Shown here piece by piece: positions 16,754 through 25,592 of a DNA stretch of 64,000 nucleotides. Source of the DNA: Haladaptatus sp. QDMS2 (GTDB lineage: Archaea; Halobacteriota; Halobacteria; Halobacteriales; Halococcaceae); NCBI RefSeq assembly GCF_029338295.1, contig NZ_CP119791.1:248001-312000 (forward strand), given 5' to 3'. The notes under the pieces were generated by a model. The model did no database searches. It was not told the DNA's origin and saw only the letters and a list, made by a program, of their open reading frames with translations. Each line of letters begins with the position of its first letter. Within the stretch, counting starts at the first letter, position 1. Made by a program: the position numbers and the translations under genes.

Positions 16754-17749
16754 TCAGTTCGCTTCGAGCACTTGCTCGTAGACGGCGTGGATGCGTTCGG
16801 CCATCGACTCGAGGCTCATCGTCTCGATTGCCCACTGTCTGCTCTCCGGGAGGTGGTCTGCGGTCAACAGCGCCAGGAGGCCCTCGGTGAGTTCCTCGTC
16901 CGTGTTGGCGATGACGGCTGAGCCAACACCGCCGAGTTGCTGCTGGATGTCGCCGACGTCCACCGAGACGACGGGCAGGTTGCAGGCGAGGGCTTCTTTC
17001 GTCGCGTTCGGTGACCCCTCGCGCTTGGAGGTGAGCAACATCACATCTGCTGCGTTCATGTACAGTGGCATATTCTCGTGTTCGACTTTGAACACGGTTT
17101 GCAGGTGGATGTCTCTGCCGAGGCGCTCTTGCGCGGCCGTCACGACGCGCTTTGCCCGCGGGTAGTCTTTGATTTCCCGGGAGGCTGGATAGGGAAAGAG
17201 TACGTACGTCGCGTCCTGGTCCCAGCCGAGTTGTTCGCGGGCGACCGCTTTGTCCATCGGGCGAAACAGCTCGGTGTTGACGCCGTGGGGGATGACATGA
17301 CAGTCCATCCCGAGTTCGTCGGCCATCTCCTGGGACATGACGATGACAGCATCGGCTCGCCGTGCGCAGAGTTTGCTGATCGGGCCGAACGTCCCCATCA
17401 GGTCTGACCCCCACAGCGACAACACCACCGGGAGGTTCGGCTGGAACACCGCGCCTGGTGCGGTCAGCCCGGAGTTGGCGTGAATGAGGTCGTAATCGCC
17501 GAACGATTCCTTTATCGCGCTGCCGTAGAACCGAACGTAGTCGGTCGGAGGGCGGGTCTCTTTGATATCGTCTGTCATCAAGCGCATCTCTGAGACGCCG
17601 AAGTCCGTACAGTCGACGCCCCGTTGTTCTAATGCGTGAACCTGCTGTTTGAAAAACGACGCCGATGGGCTCGTCACGAGGTTCAGGACGCGAAGTGGCC
17701 GATTTCTCTTTTCGATGGACAGCGACTGTGCCGACGTGTGTTTAATCAT
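16754..17749 (-). CDS. Glycosyltransferase family 4, copy 2
   Basis: The 331-residue GT-B protein is the paralogue of the one at 5394-6389 and has the same length. It shows HANSGLTAPGAVFQPN, HGVNTELFRPMD and the donor-site motif TSKREGSPNATKEALAC. Its 5' end overlaps the stop of the upstream DUF354 gene by 4 nt (ATGA), so the two are probably translated together. DNA identity with copy 1 is highest in the middle third. It should transfer a sugar on the cytoplasmic side, and the sugar is unknown. Confidence 0.9.
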   Translation of the reverse strand: MIKHTSAQSLSIEKRNRPLRVLNLVTSPSASFFKQQVHALEQRGVDCTDFGVSEMRLMTDDIKETRPPTDYVRFYGSAIKESFGDYDLIHANSGLTAPGAVFQPNLPVVLSLWGSDLMGTFGPISKLCARRADAVIVMSQEMADELGMDCHVIPHGVNTELFRPMDKAVAREQLGWDQDATYVLFPYPASREIKDYPRAKRVVTAAQERLGRDIHLQTVFKVEHENMPLYMNAADVMLLTSKREGSPNATKEALACNLPVVSVDVGDIQQQLGGVGSAVIANTDEELTEGLLALLTADHLPESRQWAIETMSLESMAERIHAVYEQVLEAN

Positions 17750-18858
17750 TGTGGTTCTGTAACTTCTCCGGACGGTGATTCCACGACAATTTGTCGGGGA
17801 CGTTTCTGCCCGCTTGCTTTCCAGATGAGTTCAACGAGCTGGGCGGTCACGTCGCCTTTCTCGGCGAGCAGTACGTCGCGCTTTTCGCGCCACAGTGTTT
17901 TCGTTTCTGGTTGTTCGACGATAGCTTTCACCTTAGCCAGTGCGGCCACCTCGTCCGCGTACGCGAACATGAGACCGTAGTGGTGTTCGAGTTCGTAGAA
18001 GATGCTCTCTGAGTCCTTGCTCACCATCGAACTCACGCGAACGGCGGGTGTCCCGAGGATGGCAGCTTCAGAAGACATCGTTCCCGAGTCACCCACGTAG
18101 AGGTCCGCATAGTAGAGCAGGTGGTGGACGAGATGCGAGGGGATGGGGAGTTGATACTCGGCGAACTCCTCTGGGAGCGGACTCTCGCTCGTGATGTACA
18201 CTTTCCCGTGGGCCGAGAGGTACTCGACGAGTTCGCGCTTGCCGTCGGGAGAGAGACCCGTAAAGCCCACGTCGTGGAAGGCGTCCCAACCGGCGAATCG
18301 GAGGACGAAGTAGGTCTCCTCCGGGTCCACGCCGAACTGTTCTAACGCCGCCGGGTCGGGCGTGAAGTAGTTCGGGTGCAGGTAGGCCAGCTCTTGGAAG
18401 TCCATCAGGTGGTGGTCGACGCCGTCGTGTGGCGGTTCGATGCTCGGTGGCGTGCAGTACACGTCGATGAACGGGTGGGTGAGCACGGCGTAGGCGCGGT
18501 CGATAGCCGGCGACTTGATTTCCGTGTCCATGACGATGACGTTTGGCGCGCGAAGGAGCTTCGAGACGTGGACGAGCGGCGGGTTCAGCCGGCCGACGAC
18601 GACGTCGGGGTTGAACTTTCGAGCTGTGTTGAGCATCCGCACCTCGCGGACGGCCCACTCCGCGAACAGGCCAAGCGTTCCGGGTCGCCGACCCGAGAGG
18701 GGGATGTGCTTGATGTCGTAGGCGTCCAGTAGTTCCGTGGTCATCTCCTTAGTGCGCGAGGTGACGAGCACGTTGACGCCATCGGCTTCGAGTTCCCAGA
18801 TGGCGTGCTTGAACAGGTGTACGTGGGCGGGGTGATTGATGTCGAAGAGGACGTTCAT
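17746..18858 (-). CDS. DUF354 family GT-B-like protein
   Basis: This 370-residue protein of the DUF354 family has a fold related to UDP-GlcNAc 2-epimerase and GT-B glycosyltransferases. The family-typical N-terminus MNVLFDINHPAHVHLFKH is present, as are a middle VVVGRLNPP segment and a GDSGTMSSEAAILGTPAVR motif corresponding to the nucleotide-sugar site. It is the first gene of a two-gene operon with the GT4 at 16754-17749 (ATGA overlap). It likely acts on a nucleotide sugar or adds a sugar early in the glycan. Confidence 0.85.
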   Translation of the reverse strand: MNVLFDINHPAHVHLFKHAIWELEADGVNVLVTSRTKEMTTELLDAYDIKHIPLSGRRPGTLGLFAEWAVREVRMLNTARKFNPDVVVGRLNPPLVHVSKLLRAPNVIVMDTEIKSPAIDRAYAVLTHPFIDVYCTPPSIEPPHDGVDHHLMDFQELAYLHPNYFTPDPAALEQFGVDPEETYFVLRFAGWDAFHDVGFTGLSPDGKRELVEYLSAHGKVYITSESPLPEEFAEYQLPIPSHLVHHLLYYADLYVGDSGTMSSEAAILGTPAVRVSSMVSKDSESIFYELEHHYGLMFAYADEVAALAKVKAIVEQPETKTLWREKRDVLLAEKGDVTAQLVELIWKASGQKRPRQIVVESPSGEVTEPQ

Positions 18859-18940
18859 CGGTCAGTCTCCTGTCCACTGGCGAGCTGGTAGCGCGAAGCT
18901 TCACTCGAATTCCACGTCCACTGTTGCTGACATCGTGACT

Positions 18941-18957
18941 GCCAGACTGTCAGTATG
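18941..18957. promoter_or_regulatory. 15-bp quasi-palindromic element, copy F (inverted)
   Basis: On the minus strand this reads CATACTGACAGTCTG followed by GCAGTCACGATGTCAGC. At 6611-6625 the corresponding minus-strand sequence is CAGACTGTCAGTATG followed by TCAGTCACGTGTCGCC. The core is therefore reversed within conserved flanks. Confidence 0.45.
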
Positions 18958-18991
18958 ATACTCATGTTGGTGATGCTACGCCGGATTTTTG

Positions 18992-19001
18992 TTTTGTTAT
19001 G
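18992..19001 (-). promoter_or_regulatory. CATAACAAAA element upstream of DUF354-GT4 operon
   Basis: CATAACAAAAC is preceded by GTCAGGC-N4 and lies 133 nt from the ATG at 18858. Its flanks closely match the copy at 6657-6666, implying a common origin of the two upstream regions. Confidence 0.5.
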
Positions 19002-19409
19002 TGTGGCCTGACGAGGCACGAAAGCCGGGTTTAACGTTCTTTTTATCGCGACTGTCGTCAATCAAAGCCGATTTCCATCACTCACACGCGCGTGAAAAGT
19101 AGCATACAGTGACCGTCACCACTGCAGATATCGGTCCGCAACACGGCCAATTCGACTGTTTTACCGGCGAGTGGTCATCAATCCTACCGCTTTGAAACGC
19201 ACTGCACGGGCGGGTGTTGACACAAAAGTTATTCCAAATCGCAAATGCCAGTATTTCCCGAAATTCTGCAAATAGAGGCTATGAGGCGGTTGATTACGGG
19301 TTGGAATTCATGTATCTGGTCGTGAAAAAATGGTAGTTCGCACGGGGTTGGTTGTAGTTGGTAGTAATTATGCCCGAACTCACTTTAGGTGGACGCAGAT
19401 TCCTCAAAC

Positions 19410-20762
19410 ATGGAACGACGCAGTGGTGAGAAACTCGGTAGAAATAAGCAATTAATCAACCGTCGCAACTACCTCCGCGCAGTCGGAGTCGGTGCGATGT
19501 CTCTCGGTGCGCTGGGCGCTGCAAGTGGCACTGCAGCGGCCGCGGAGTATGAGACGATTAATGTCGGTGCGGGCGAGGACAAAACGCTCAACGTTGGGAG
19601 CGGTGAGACCTTAGAAAACGTGCTCATTGACGTGAGCGCATCCGGTGCGGATTTGCTGATTAAAGCAGAAGGTAACGACTGGACCATCCGGAATGTTGGT
19701 ATCAAAGGACAGTTCGACGTCGGTGAAGATGGTGGTCACGGGTACGTCATCCGTTTTGACGGGAACGGCGTCATCGAGAACGTCTACCTCGGCGACGGGT
19801 TTACGTTCGGGAAATCCTCAAAGGGCGCGATGCTCTCTGGTCCGGAACACGCCGGTCACGTCACGATTCGTAATTGCTATGTCGCTGGGTGGAGCGACAA
19901 CGCGATCTACGCGGCCGGGTCCGGTCGCGTCACTGGCCCCGGGCAGACGGACGGGCAGGGCGGCAATTACACGTTCGAGAACTGTTATTTCCGCGACAAC
20001 AACATCTCCCACCTCCGCCTTGCGGCGGACGGGACCACGGTCAAGGGGTGTGTGTTCCACAACACCAACCGCGTGCGCCCCGAGATGAACACGTCGGCGG
20101 GAGATTCCGACGTCGTGAACAGTCGTGGCATCTACACCGGGTATGGCGACCCCTCCCAGGTCATCACGGTCGAGGACTGCGACTTCAACATTACCGGCCA
20201 GAACACGTGTAACTCGGACGAGTGGGACTACAGCGCCTGTGGCGCATCCGTGGCCCACTCGGGCACGCACAGCACGTACGGCGAGTGTAGTACCGTTCGA
20301 TTCGTTGAGTCTCGCATCAACGGCCAGACTCACGGCGACCATGTCGAGGTTCGCTCTTCGACCGAGACGGGGGCAGATGCGCCGAACATTTCGGTTCCTG
20401 CGGGCGTCCCCCAGTCCGCAGAGGAAGCAGCAGGCGGGAGTGCAGCAAGCACCCAGAGCGAACCCGAGACGCAGACGGCAGACGACACCGGTTCGAGCGA
20501 CCAGTCGAACGTCCTCTCCATCCGCGGCGTGAAAGGTGAGGTCACGAATTACGAACTCGTCGTCTCTGGCAGTCTTTCCCAGAGCGAAGCTAACGACGCG
20601 ACCATCGACGAAGAAGAGCGCGTTAAGGAATCCAGTGCGACCGGTGCGGTCGCGGGTGGTACCGACAGCTACGAGTTTGGCGGAGAGCTCGAGACGCTCT
20701 CGCTCGATGGCGAAGCGACGATCACGCTGAACGGCGAAGAAATCGACCCCGAAGATTACTAA
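19410..20762 (+). CDS. Tat-exported right-handed beta-helix protein, one C-terminal module
   Basis: The 450-residue protein starts MERRSGEKLGRN. It has a Tat-like signal (NRRNYLRAVGVGAMSLGALGAASGTAAAA) and then a beta-helix domain with repeated patterns such as NVLIDVSASGADLL, TIRNVGIKGQF and TFENCYFRDNNISHLRL. It ends with an 83-residue module (368-450) that begins VLSIRGVKGEVTNYEL and ends with NGEEIDPEDY. The start is set by alignment with the paralogue at 21198, with which it shares identical DNA blocks (for example 19825-19910). It should be secreted and may bind or process surface carbohydrate. No catalytic residues could be assigned. Confidence 0.8.
   Translation: MERRSGEKLGRNKQLINRRNYLRAVGVGAMSLGALGAASGTAAAAEYETINVGAGEDKTLNVGSGETLENVLIDVSASGADLLIKAEGNDWTIRNVGIKGQFDVGEDGGHGYVIRFDGNGVIENVYLGDGFTFGKSSKGAMLSGPEHAGHVTIRNCYVAGWSDNAIYAAGSGRVTGPGQTDGQGGNYTFENCYFRDNNISHLRLAADGTTVKGCVFHNTNRVRPEMNTSAGDSDVVNSRGIYTGYGDPSQVITVEDCDFNITGQNTCNSDEWDYSACGASVAHSGTHSTYGECSTVRFVESRINGQTHGDHVEVRSSTETGADAPNISVPAGVPQSAEEAAGGSAASTQSEPETQTADDTGSSDQSNVLSIRGVKGEVTNYELVVSGSLSQSEANDATIDEEERVKESSATGAVAGGTDSYEFGGELETLSLDGEATITLNGEEIDPEDY
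20511..20759 (+). repeat. C-terminal beta-sandwich-like module, single copy
   Basis: This 83-residue module is the counterpart of the three modules at 22302-23096. Shared landmarks are VLSI-G, SDANNATID-like, GAVAGGTDSY and a final (V/I)DP. It is Ser/Thr/Asp-rich and has no Cys. Confidence 0.7.
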
Positions 20763-21197
20763 GCGCTCTCGCAATCTGCGCGAACCGTTTTTTCGCACTC
20801 ACGGTGACCTGGTGAGCAATACTTCGACGCGAGTACCTTCGGCTCACGCTGAGAGGATGTCATCGAGGCGTGTCTGCTGGCTCTACTCGAGGCGTTTCTT
20901 CATGAAGTGAAAGCGTACGCACCCACCGCAGGTGCGCGCACACCGTGTACACCCTCGAACAGTCATCAGTCGTGAGGTCACGAAAGCCATACATAGCCCG
21001 TTAATCCGCTCCTAACCTATCTTCTTTCCCGACTCGTTTGCGGTCGGGACTCAGCGATTTGTGATATTCAGAAACGCGTGAATATTAATTGAAATCCAGC
21101 CTTTCAGTCGTGAAAATATGTAAACTGGTACGTACCTGTTGGTATCTGGTATCGAAGTCGGCGGAAATCTCTTTTATAGGACGTAAATTCCTCAAAC
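20763..21197. other. 435-nt gap with perfect hairpin
   Basis: No gene is seen. A T-run just after the stop (about 20789-20795) is a plausible terminator. A perfect 7-bp hairpin TCCCGAC / GTCGGGA (21027-21033, 21043-21049) lies mid-gap. A CTTTTATAGG box about 25 nt before 21198 is a good TATA element for the next gene. Confidence 0.55.
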
Positions 21198-23099
21198 ATG
21201 GAACGACGCAGTGGTGAGAAACTCGGCAAAAATGATAAATTAATCGACAGACGGGACTACCTCAAGGTTCTTGGCTCATCCGTTGTGGCGGCGAGTGCCG
21301 TGAGCGCTGCAAGTGGCACTGCAGCGGCCGCGGAGTACGACACGATTACTGTCGGCCAAAACGAGCGCCGAAGTATTTCGGTTGGAAGCGGTGAGACCTT
21401 AGAAAACGTGCTCATTGACGTGAGCGCATCCGGTGCGGACCTGCTGATTAGAGCAGAAGGCGACAATTGGACCATCCGGAATGTTGGTATCAAAGGACAG
21501 TTCGACGTCGGTGAAGACAACGGCTATGGCTACGTATTCCGTTTCGACGGGAACGGCCTCATCGAGAACGTCTACCTCGGCGACGGCTTCAAATGGGGTA
21601 TCTCGAGTAAAGGTGCGATGCTCTCTGGTCCGGAACACGCCGGTCACGTCACGATTCGTAATTGCTATGTCGCTGGGTGGAGCGACAACGCGATCTACGC
21701 CGCGGGTTCGGGCCGTGTGAGCGGTCCTGGTCAGACGGACGGGCAGGGCGGGAATTACACGTTCGAGAACTGTTATTTCCGCGACAACAACATCTCTCAC
21801 CTTCGCCTTGCGGCGGACGGGACCACGGTCAGAGGGTGTGTGTTCCACAACACGGGCAACGTTCGGCCAGAGATGAACACGTCGGCGGGAGATTCCGACG
21901 TCGTGAACAGTCGCGGTATCTACACCGGGTACGGCGACCCCTCCCAGGTCATCACGGTCGAGGACTGCGACTTCAACCTCACTGGGACAAACACCTGTAG
22001 CACCGACGAATGGGACTACAGTATCTGTAGTTCCTCGGTCGCCCAGTCGAGTACGCACAGCACGTACGGCGACTGCAGTACGGTAAGCATCGAGAACTCC
22101 CGCATCAATGGACGTACTATCGGTGAGTTCGTCGAGGTTCGCTCTTCGACCGAGACCGGGCCAGACGCGCCGAACATTTCGGTTCCTGCGGGCGTCCCCC
22201 AGTCCGCAGAGGAAGCAGCAGGCGACAGCGCGTCGTCGACTGACAGCACGACCACTACCTCTGACAGCATTACGGATACAACGGACACCTCTACGGGGAG
22301 TGTCCTCTCTATCACGGGCGCAGATGGGCAGGTTACGAACTACGAGTTCGCTGTCACGGGCTCACTCGAAAAGAGCGACGCGAACAACGCAACGATTGAC
22401 TCTGGTGATGAACTCTCAGGGTCGAGTGCGACCGGTGCGGTCGCAGGCGGCACCGACAGCTACGTGTTCGAGGGTGATTTTACCACGTTCACCCTCGACG
22501 GTGCGGCCACGGTTACGGTTGATGGGACGGAGGTCGACCCTGCGGACTTAGTTACTGCAGAGTCGACCGATGAACCAGACGTTCTGAGTATCACTGGTGA
22601 CCAGTCTTCCAGTGTCGTCAGATACGAAGTCACCGTGAGCGACGAGATTACGAAAACCACGGCCAACGACGCGACGAAAGACCCAAGCGACGACATCTCG
22701 GGAACGACAGCCGAGGGAGCCGTTGGTGGCGGGACTGACAGCTACGAAATTGTCGGTGACATCCTCAACCTTACTCTCGATGGACCGGCGACGGTGACAC
22801 TCAACGGCACGGAAATTGATCCCAGCGATTTCGGTTTCGATAACGTCATCACTATCTCTGGTGGCAGTCCGCAGAACCAACTCGAATACGAGTTCTCGGT
22901 CAGTGATGGCCTTCAAAAAAGCGACGCCAACAATGCGACCATCGATTCTGAGGACCAGATCTCTGGTACCACTGCTGCCGGGAAAGTTGCAGGTGGTTCC
23001 GACAGCTACACGTTCGCCGGTGAAATCACGAGCTTCGATGGGGCTGCCGACCTGACGGTCACAGTGAATGGTTCGGCGGTAGATCCAAGCTCCCTCTAA
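21198..23099 (+). CDS. Tat-exported right-handed beta-helix protein, three C-terminal modules
   Basis: The 633-residue paralogue of the protein at 19410-20762 has the same Tat-like leader (DRRDYLKVLGSSVVAAS) and beta-helix domain (about residues 50-330). A Ser/Thr/Asp linker and three tandem 83-84-residue modules follow (369-451, 462-545, 550-633). The modules have diverged from one another, so they are not a recent slippage product. It should be exported folded, and the modules may bind carbohydrate, Ca2+ or the S-layer. The gene has a clear CTTTTATAGG box. Exact function is unknown. Confidence 0.8.
   Translation: MERRSGEKLGKNDKLIDRRDYLKVLGSSVVAASAVSAASGTAAAAEYDTITVGQNERRSISVGSGETLENVLIDVSASGADLLIRAEGDNWTIRNVGIKGQFDVGEDNGYGYVFRFDGNGLIENVYLGDGFKWGISSKGAMLSGPEHAGHVTIRNCYVAGWSDNAIYAAGSGRVSGPGQTDGQGGNYTFENCYFRDNNISHLRLAADGTTVRGCVFHNTGNVRPEMNTSAGDSDVVNSRGIYTGYGDPSQVITVEDCDFNLTGTNTCSTDEWDYSICSSSVAQSSTHSTYGDCSTVSIENSRINGRTIGEFVEVRSSTETGPDAPNISVPAGVPQSAEEAAGDSASSTDSTTTTSDSITDTTDTSTGSVLSITGADGQVTNYEFAVTGSLEKSDANNATIDSGDELSGSSATGAVAGGTDSYVFEGDFTTFTLDGAATVTVDGTEVDPADLVTAESTDEPDVLSITGDQSSSVVRYEVTVSDEITKTTANDATKDPSDDISGTTAEGAVGGGTDSYEIVGDILNLTLDGPATVTLNGTEIDPSDFGFDNVITISGGSPQNQLEYEFSVSDGLQKSDANNATIDSEDQISGTTAAGKVAGGSDSYTFAGEITSFDGAADLTVTVNGSAVDPSSL
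22302..23096 (+). repeat. Three tandem C-terminal modules of about 84 residues
   Basis: The modules start VLSITGADGQ, VLSITGDQSS and VITISGGSPQ. Each has an NxATxD motif, GxVxGGxDSY, and ends in DP. They are encoded in tandem with linkers of 10 and 4 residues. Confidence 0.8.
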
Positions 23100-23197
23100 G
23101 CACCGTTAAACGACGGTTAAACCACTACGTGCCAGTCTATTTTTTTCAAGCGTAACTTCACGAACGATACAGTGCCCACAGCGCGCGGAAGCCTGCC

Positions 23198-23207
23198 CAT
23201 AACAAGG
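23198..23207 (+). promoter_or_regulatory. CATAACAAGG promoter-like element upstream of DUF1616 gene
   Basis: The element is a variant of the YATAACRAA motif, centred 70 nt before ATG 23272 and 43 nt before an alternative GTG at 23245. Confidence 0.35.
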
Positions 23208-23271
23208 TACCAATCCGTCTTATTGCTATCCAGAACGGGAGCGTGTGCAGCCGTTCGGGAATGAATTTACA

Positions 23272-24318
23272 ATGACTGATGAATCGACGTGGGGACATGA
23301 CTCCTCATATATGCAAATTCCAGGGATGGACCTGGGGGTGGGTCTCGTGTACCTTCTGCTCAGCATCTCTTTCGTGATGTACGTAAACGATACGGTGATT
23401 CGGACGCTCATTGGGTTGCCGCTCATCCTATTCGTCCCCGGATACACGCTCTTGTTGGCGTTGTACCCACACCGACACGTAGTTAAAGAACAGGTGGACG
23501 GCTGGACACTTGACGACGACCTCGAAGGGTCGGTCCCGGTAAACAGGTTCGTCAGCGAACGTGGTCTCAGTCTCGGAACGAGACTGGCGCTTTCATTTGG
23601 GCTCAGCCTCGGATTGCTCGCTCCACTCGCAATAGTGTTGTCAGTGCTTGGCTTTGCGTTTACACTCGAAACGCTACTTGGCAGTATTAGCGTCTTCATC
23701 CTGATTACACTCGTCGTCGGGTCGATTCGCCGAAGAGCAGTCGCTCCCGAGGACCGATTTGTGTTGCCGATCGAAGCGTGGTTCTCCCACGTTTCTTCGG
23801 CGCTGTTCAACGCCGATACCAAAGTTGATTCCGCATTAAACCTCGCGCTCGCCATCGTCGTCATCATTTCGATGGTCGGCTTTGCCTACGCCCTTGCCGT
23901 GCCCAACTACGGCGAACAGTACACCGAATTCTCGCTCGGAACGCAGACAGCTGCTGGTCAGTTTAAGTTCACCGGCTACCCAACCCAGTTCGAACAGGGC
24001 GTTCCCCAGGAGTTGGTCGTCGCCGTTTCCAACCAAGAAGGTGAGAACACCAAATACACCGTCGTCGTTGAACTCCAGCGGGTCGAAACGGGTGACGGTT
24101 CAGTACAGGTCATAGAACGCGAGGAACTCACCCGCTTTACGGGTTCCGTAGAAGACGGCCAGACCTGGTATCAGGACCATGAACTTACGCCCACGATGAC
24201 GGGCGAAGACCTCCGACTGAGCTATATGCTATATAAGGGGGATGCACCAGCTGCGCCATCGACTGAGAACGCCTACCGGAACCTGTTCATCTGGGTGACG
24301 GTTGACGAATCTACCTAA
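23272..24318 (+). CDS. DUF1616 family membrane protein
   Basis: The 348-residue protein has four hydrophobic segments. The first pair contains the DUF1616 hallmark RTLIGLPLILFVPGYTLLLALYP (about residues 43-65). After the last segment it carries a C-terminal domain of about 150 residues that is probably extracytoplasmic, with a beta-sandwich-like NQEGENTKYTVVVELQ pattern. DUF1616 proteins are frequent near archaeal surface-glycan and S-layer genes, and their function is unknown. An in-frame GTG start at 23245 would add nine residues. I prefer ATG, but the spacing of the upstream CATAACAAGG leaves this open. Confidence 0.8.
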   Translation: MTDESTWGHDSSYMQIPGMDLGVGLVYLLLSISFVMYVNDTVIRTLIGLPLILFVPGYTLLLALYPHRHVVKEQVDGWTLDDDLEGSVPVNRFVSERGLSLGTRLALSFGLSLGLLAPLAIVLSVLGFAFTLETLLGSISVFILITLVVGSIRRRAVAPEDRFVLPIEAWFSHVSSALFNADTKVDSALNLALAIVVIISMVGFAYALAVPNYGEQYTEFSLGTQTAAGQFKFTGYPTQFEQGVPQELVVAVSNQEGENTKYTVVVELQRVETGDGSVQVIEREELTRFTGSVEDGQTWYQDHELTPTMTGEDLRLSYMLYKGDAPAAPSTENAYRNLFIWVTVDEST

Positions 24319-24479
24319 CCGGTTGCCTTCCGCTCCGCTTTTCTGTGGTACTCTTCCTTTCCAGTCACGACTCGATTTGTTGGCGCCGCTCGCAGATTGC
24401 TCGCCTGGAAACGCAGCACACGACTCGTCGCGTGATGGTGTTCAACTTCTCGCACATTTAGTCAGTGCCCCGAGAGCCG

Positions 24480-25589
24480 CTAACAGAGCGACCCACGAAG
24501 CAGCCCGCCAACGATCGGCAGGTTACAAAAAAACGACTCGACGGTCCGTGTGACCTGGTCGAAGGCCGCGTTCTCGAACGTCAGCACCTCGACCGCGTCG
24601 GAGTAGACAAAGCCCGGTTCGGGGCCGCCCGCGGCGGCGAAAATGCGGTTGCCGAGCGTCGCGACGCCAAGGCCGTGGCGCGGCGTGGGCATGTCCGGGA
24701 GCGCGGACCAGGTATCTTCTGCCGGGTTGTACACTTCGACCTGTGAATTCGTTCCGTTTGGACTTTCCCCGCCCATGACGACGATGACACCGTTTACGGT
24801 CGTCGCCCCGAAACCGCTTCGGGCGGTGGGCATGGCGGCGACGGCCTGCCACTCGTTCGTCGTCGGGTCGTACCGTTCGGTCGTCCGAAGGTTCGAAAAC
24901 AAGTTCCCCGTCCGACCGCCGATGGCGTAGAAGTTTCCATCGACGACGGCGGCGGTCAGATGTTCTCGCGCGGTGGGCATGGCCGGACCACTTGACCACG
25001 TATCTGCCTCTATGTCATAGATTTCGAACGCGTTGGTGACGTCGTCGATTCCCACGCCGCCGGTGGCGTAGATGCGCCCGTCGTGAACCGCTGCGGCGAG
25101 CGCGCCACGGACCGTTGGCATTGGCTTGCGCTCTGTCCAGGTCGAACCGTCGAATTGATAGACTGTGTTCACCGGGTCCCACTGGTTCTGGTAGCCTCCG
25201 ACGACGTAGATGTTCCCGTCGTGCGCTACCGCCGTCGTGTGGTGGAGACCAACGGGCAGTGGTGGCCCCACCTCCCAGGATCCGACGTTCGGGTCGAAAA
25301 TCGCGACCGTCGTGCTGGCGACGCGACCGGGCTCAATGCCCCCGATGACGTAGAGTTTGTTGTCGAGAACGGTGGCGATAACCTCGGTTCGCTCGGTGGC
25401 CATAGGGACCCCTGGTTCCCATGCAGTTTCCGCTTCGTACGGCGGTGGCGAGATGACCGACGAACAGCCAGCTACCGAGGTCATCGCACCGAGAATAAAT
25501 CCGGTCGTGGCGAGGAAGTTTCTCCGCGTGGTGCGATATTGAGGCGATGTACAGTCGTGGTTTCCGTTGCGATAGTATGTCGTGTCCAT
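24480..25589 (-). CDS. Tat lipoprotein with Kelch-repeat beta-propeller
   Basis: This 369-residue protein has a Tat signal (TRRNFLATTGFILGAMTSVAGC) with lipobox, then about six Kelch repeats. Each has the GG doublet and the spaced Tyr/Trp, as in YVIGGIEPG, YVVGGYQNQ, YATGGVGID, YAIGGRTGN and VMGGESPNG. It should form an outer-face beta-propeller for protein or carbohydrate binding. The C-terminus is unusual: a hydrophobic tail with two Cys, CNLPIVGGLLRGSLC. It lies 3 nt after the methyltransferase gene upstream on the same strand, so the pair is very likely an operon. Confidence 0.85.
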   Translation of the reverse strand: MDTTYYRNGNHDCTSPQYRTTRRNFLATTGFILGAMTSVAGCSSVISPPPYEAETAWEPGVPMATERTEVIATVLDNKLYVIGGIEPGRVASTTVAIFDPNVGSWEVGPPLPVGLHHTTAVAHDGNIYVVGGYQNQWDPVNTVYQFDGSTWTERKPMPTVRGALAAAVHDGRIYATGGVGIDDVTNAFEIYDIEADTWSSGPAMPTAREHLTAAVVDGNFYAIGGRTGNLFSNLRTTERYDPTTNEWQAVAAMPTARSGFGATTVNGVIVVMGGESPNGTNSQVEVYNPAEDTWSALPDMPTPRHGLGVATLGNRIFAAAGGPEPGFVYSDAVEVLTFENAAFDQVTRTVESFFCNLPIVGGLLRGSLC

Positions 25590-25592
25590 TAC

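Larger units (their letters stand above)
18859..19409. other. 551-nt divergent intergenic region
   Basis: This region separates the minus-strand glycan operon from the plus-strand beta-helix genes. It contains the dyad element (18941-18957) and CATAACAAAA motif (18992-19001). Beyond 19010 it is AT-richer with no recognisable gene. A CACTTTAGG box about 25-30 nt before 19410 may be the TATA element of the next gene. Confidence 0.5.
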
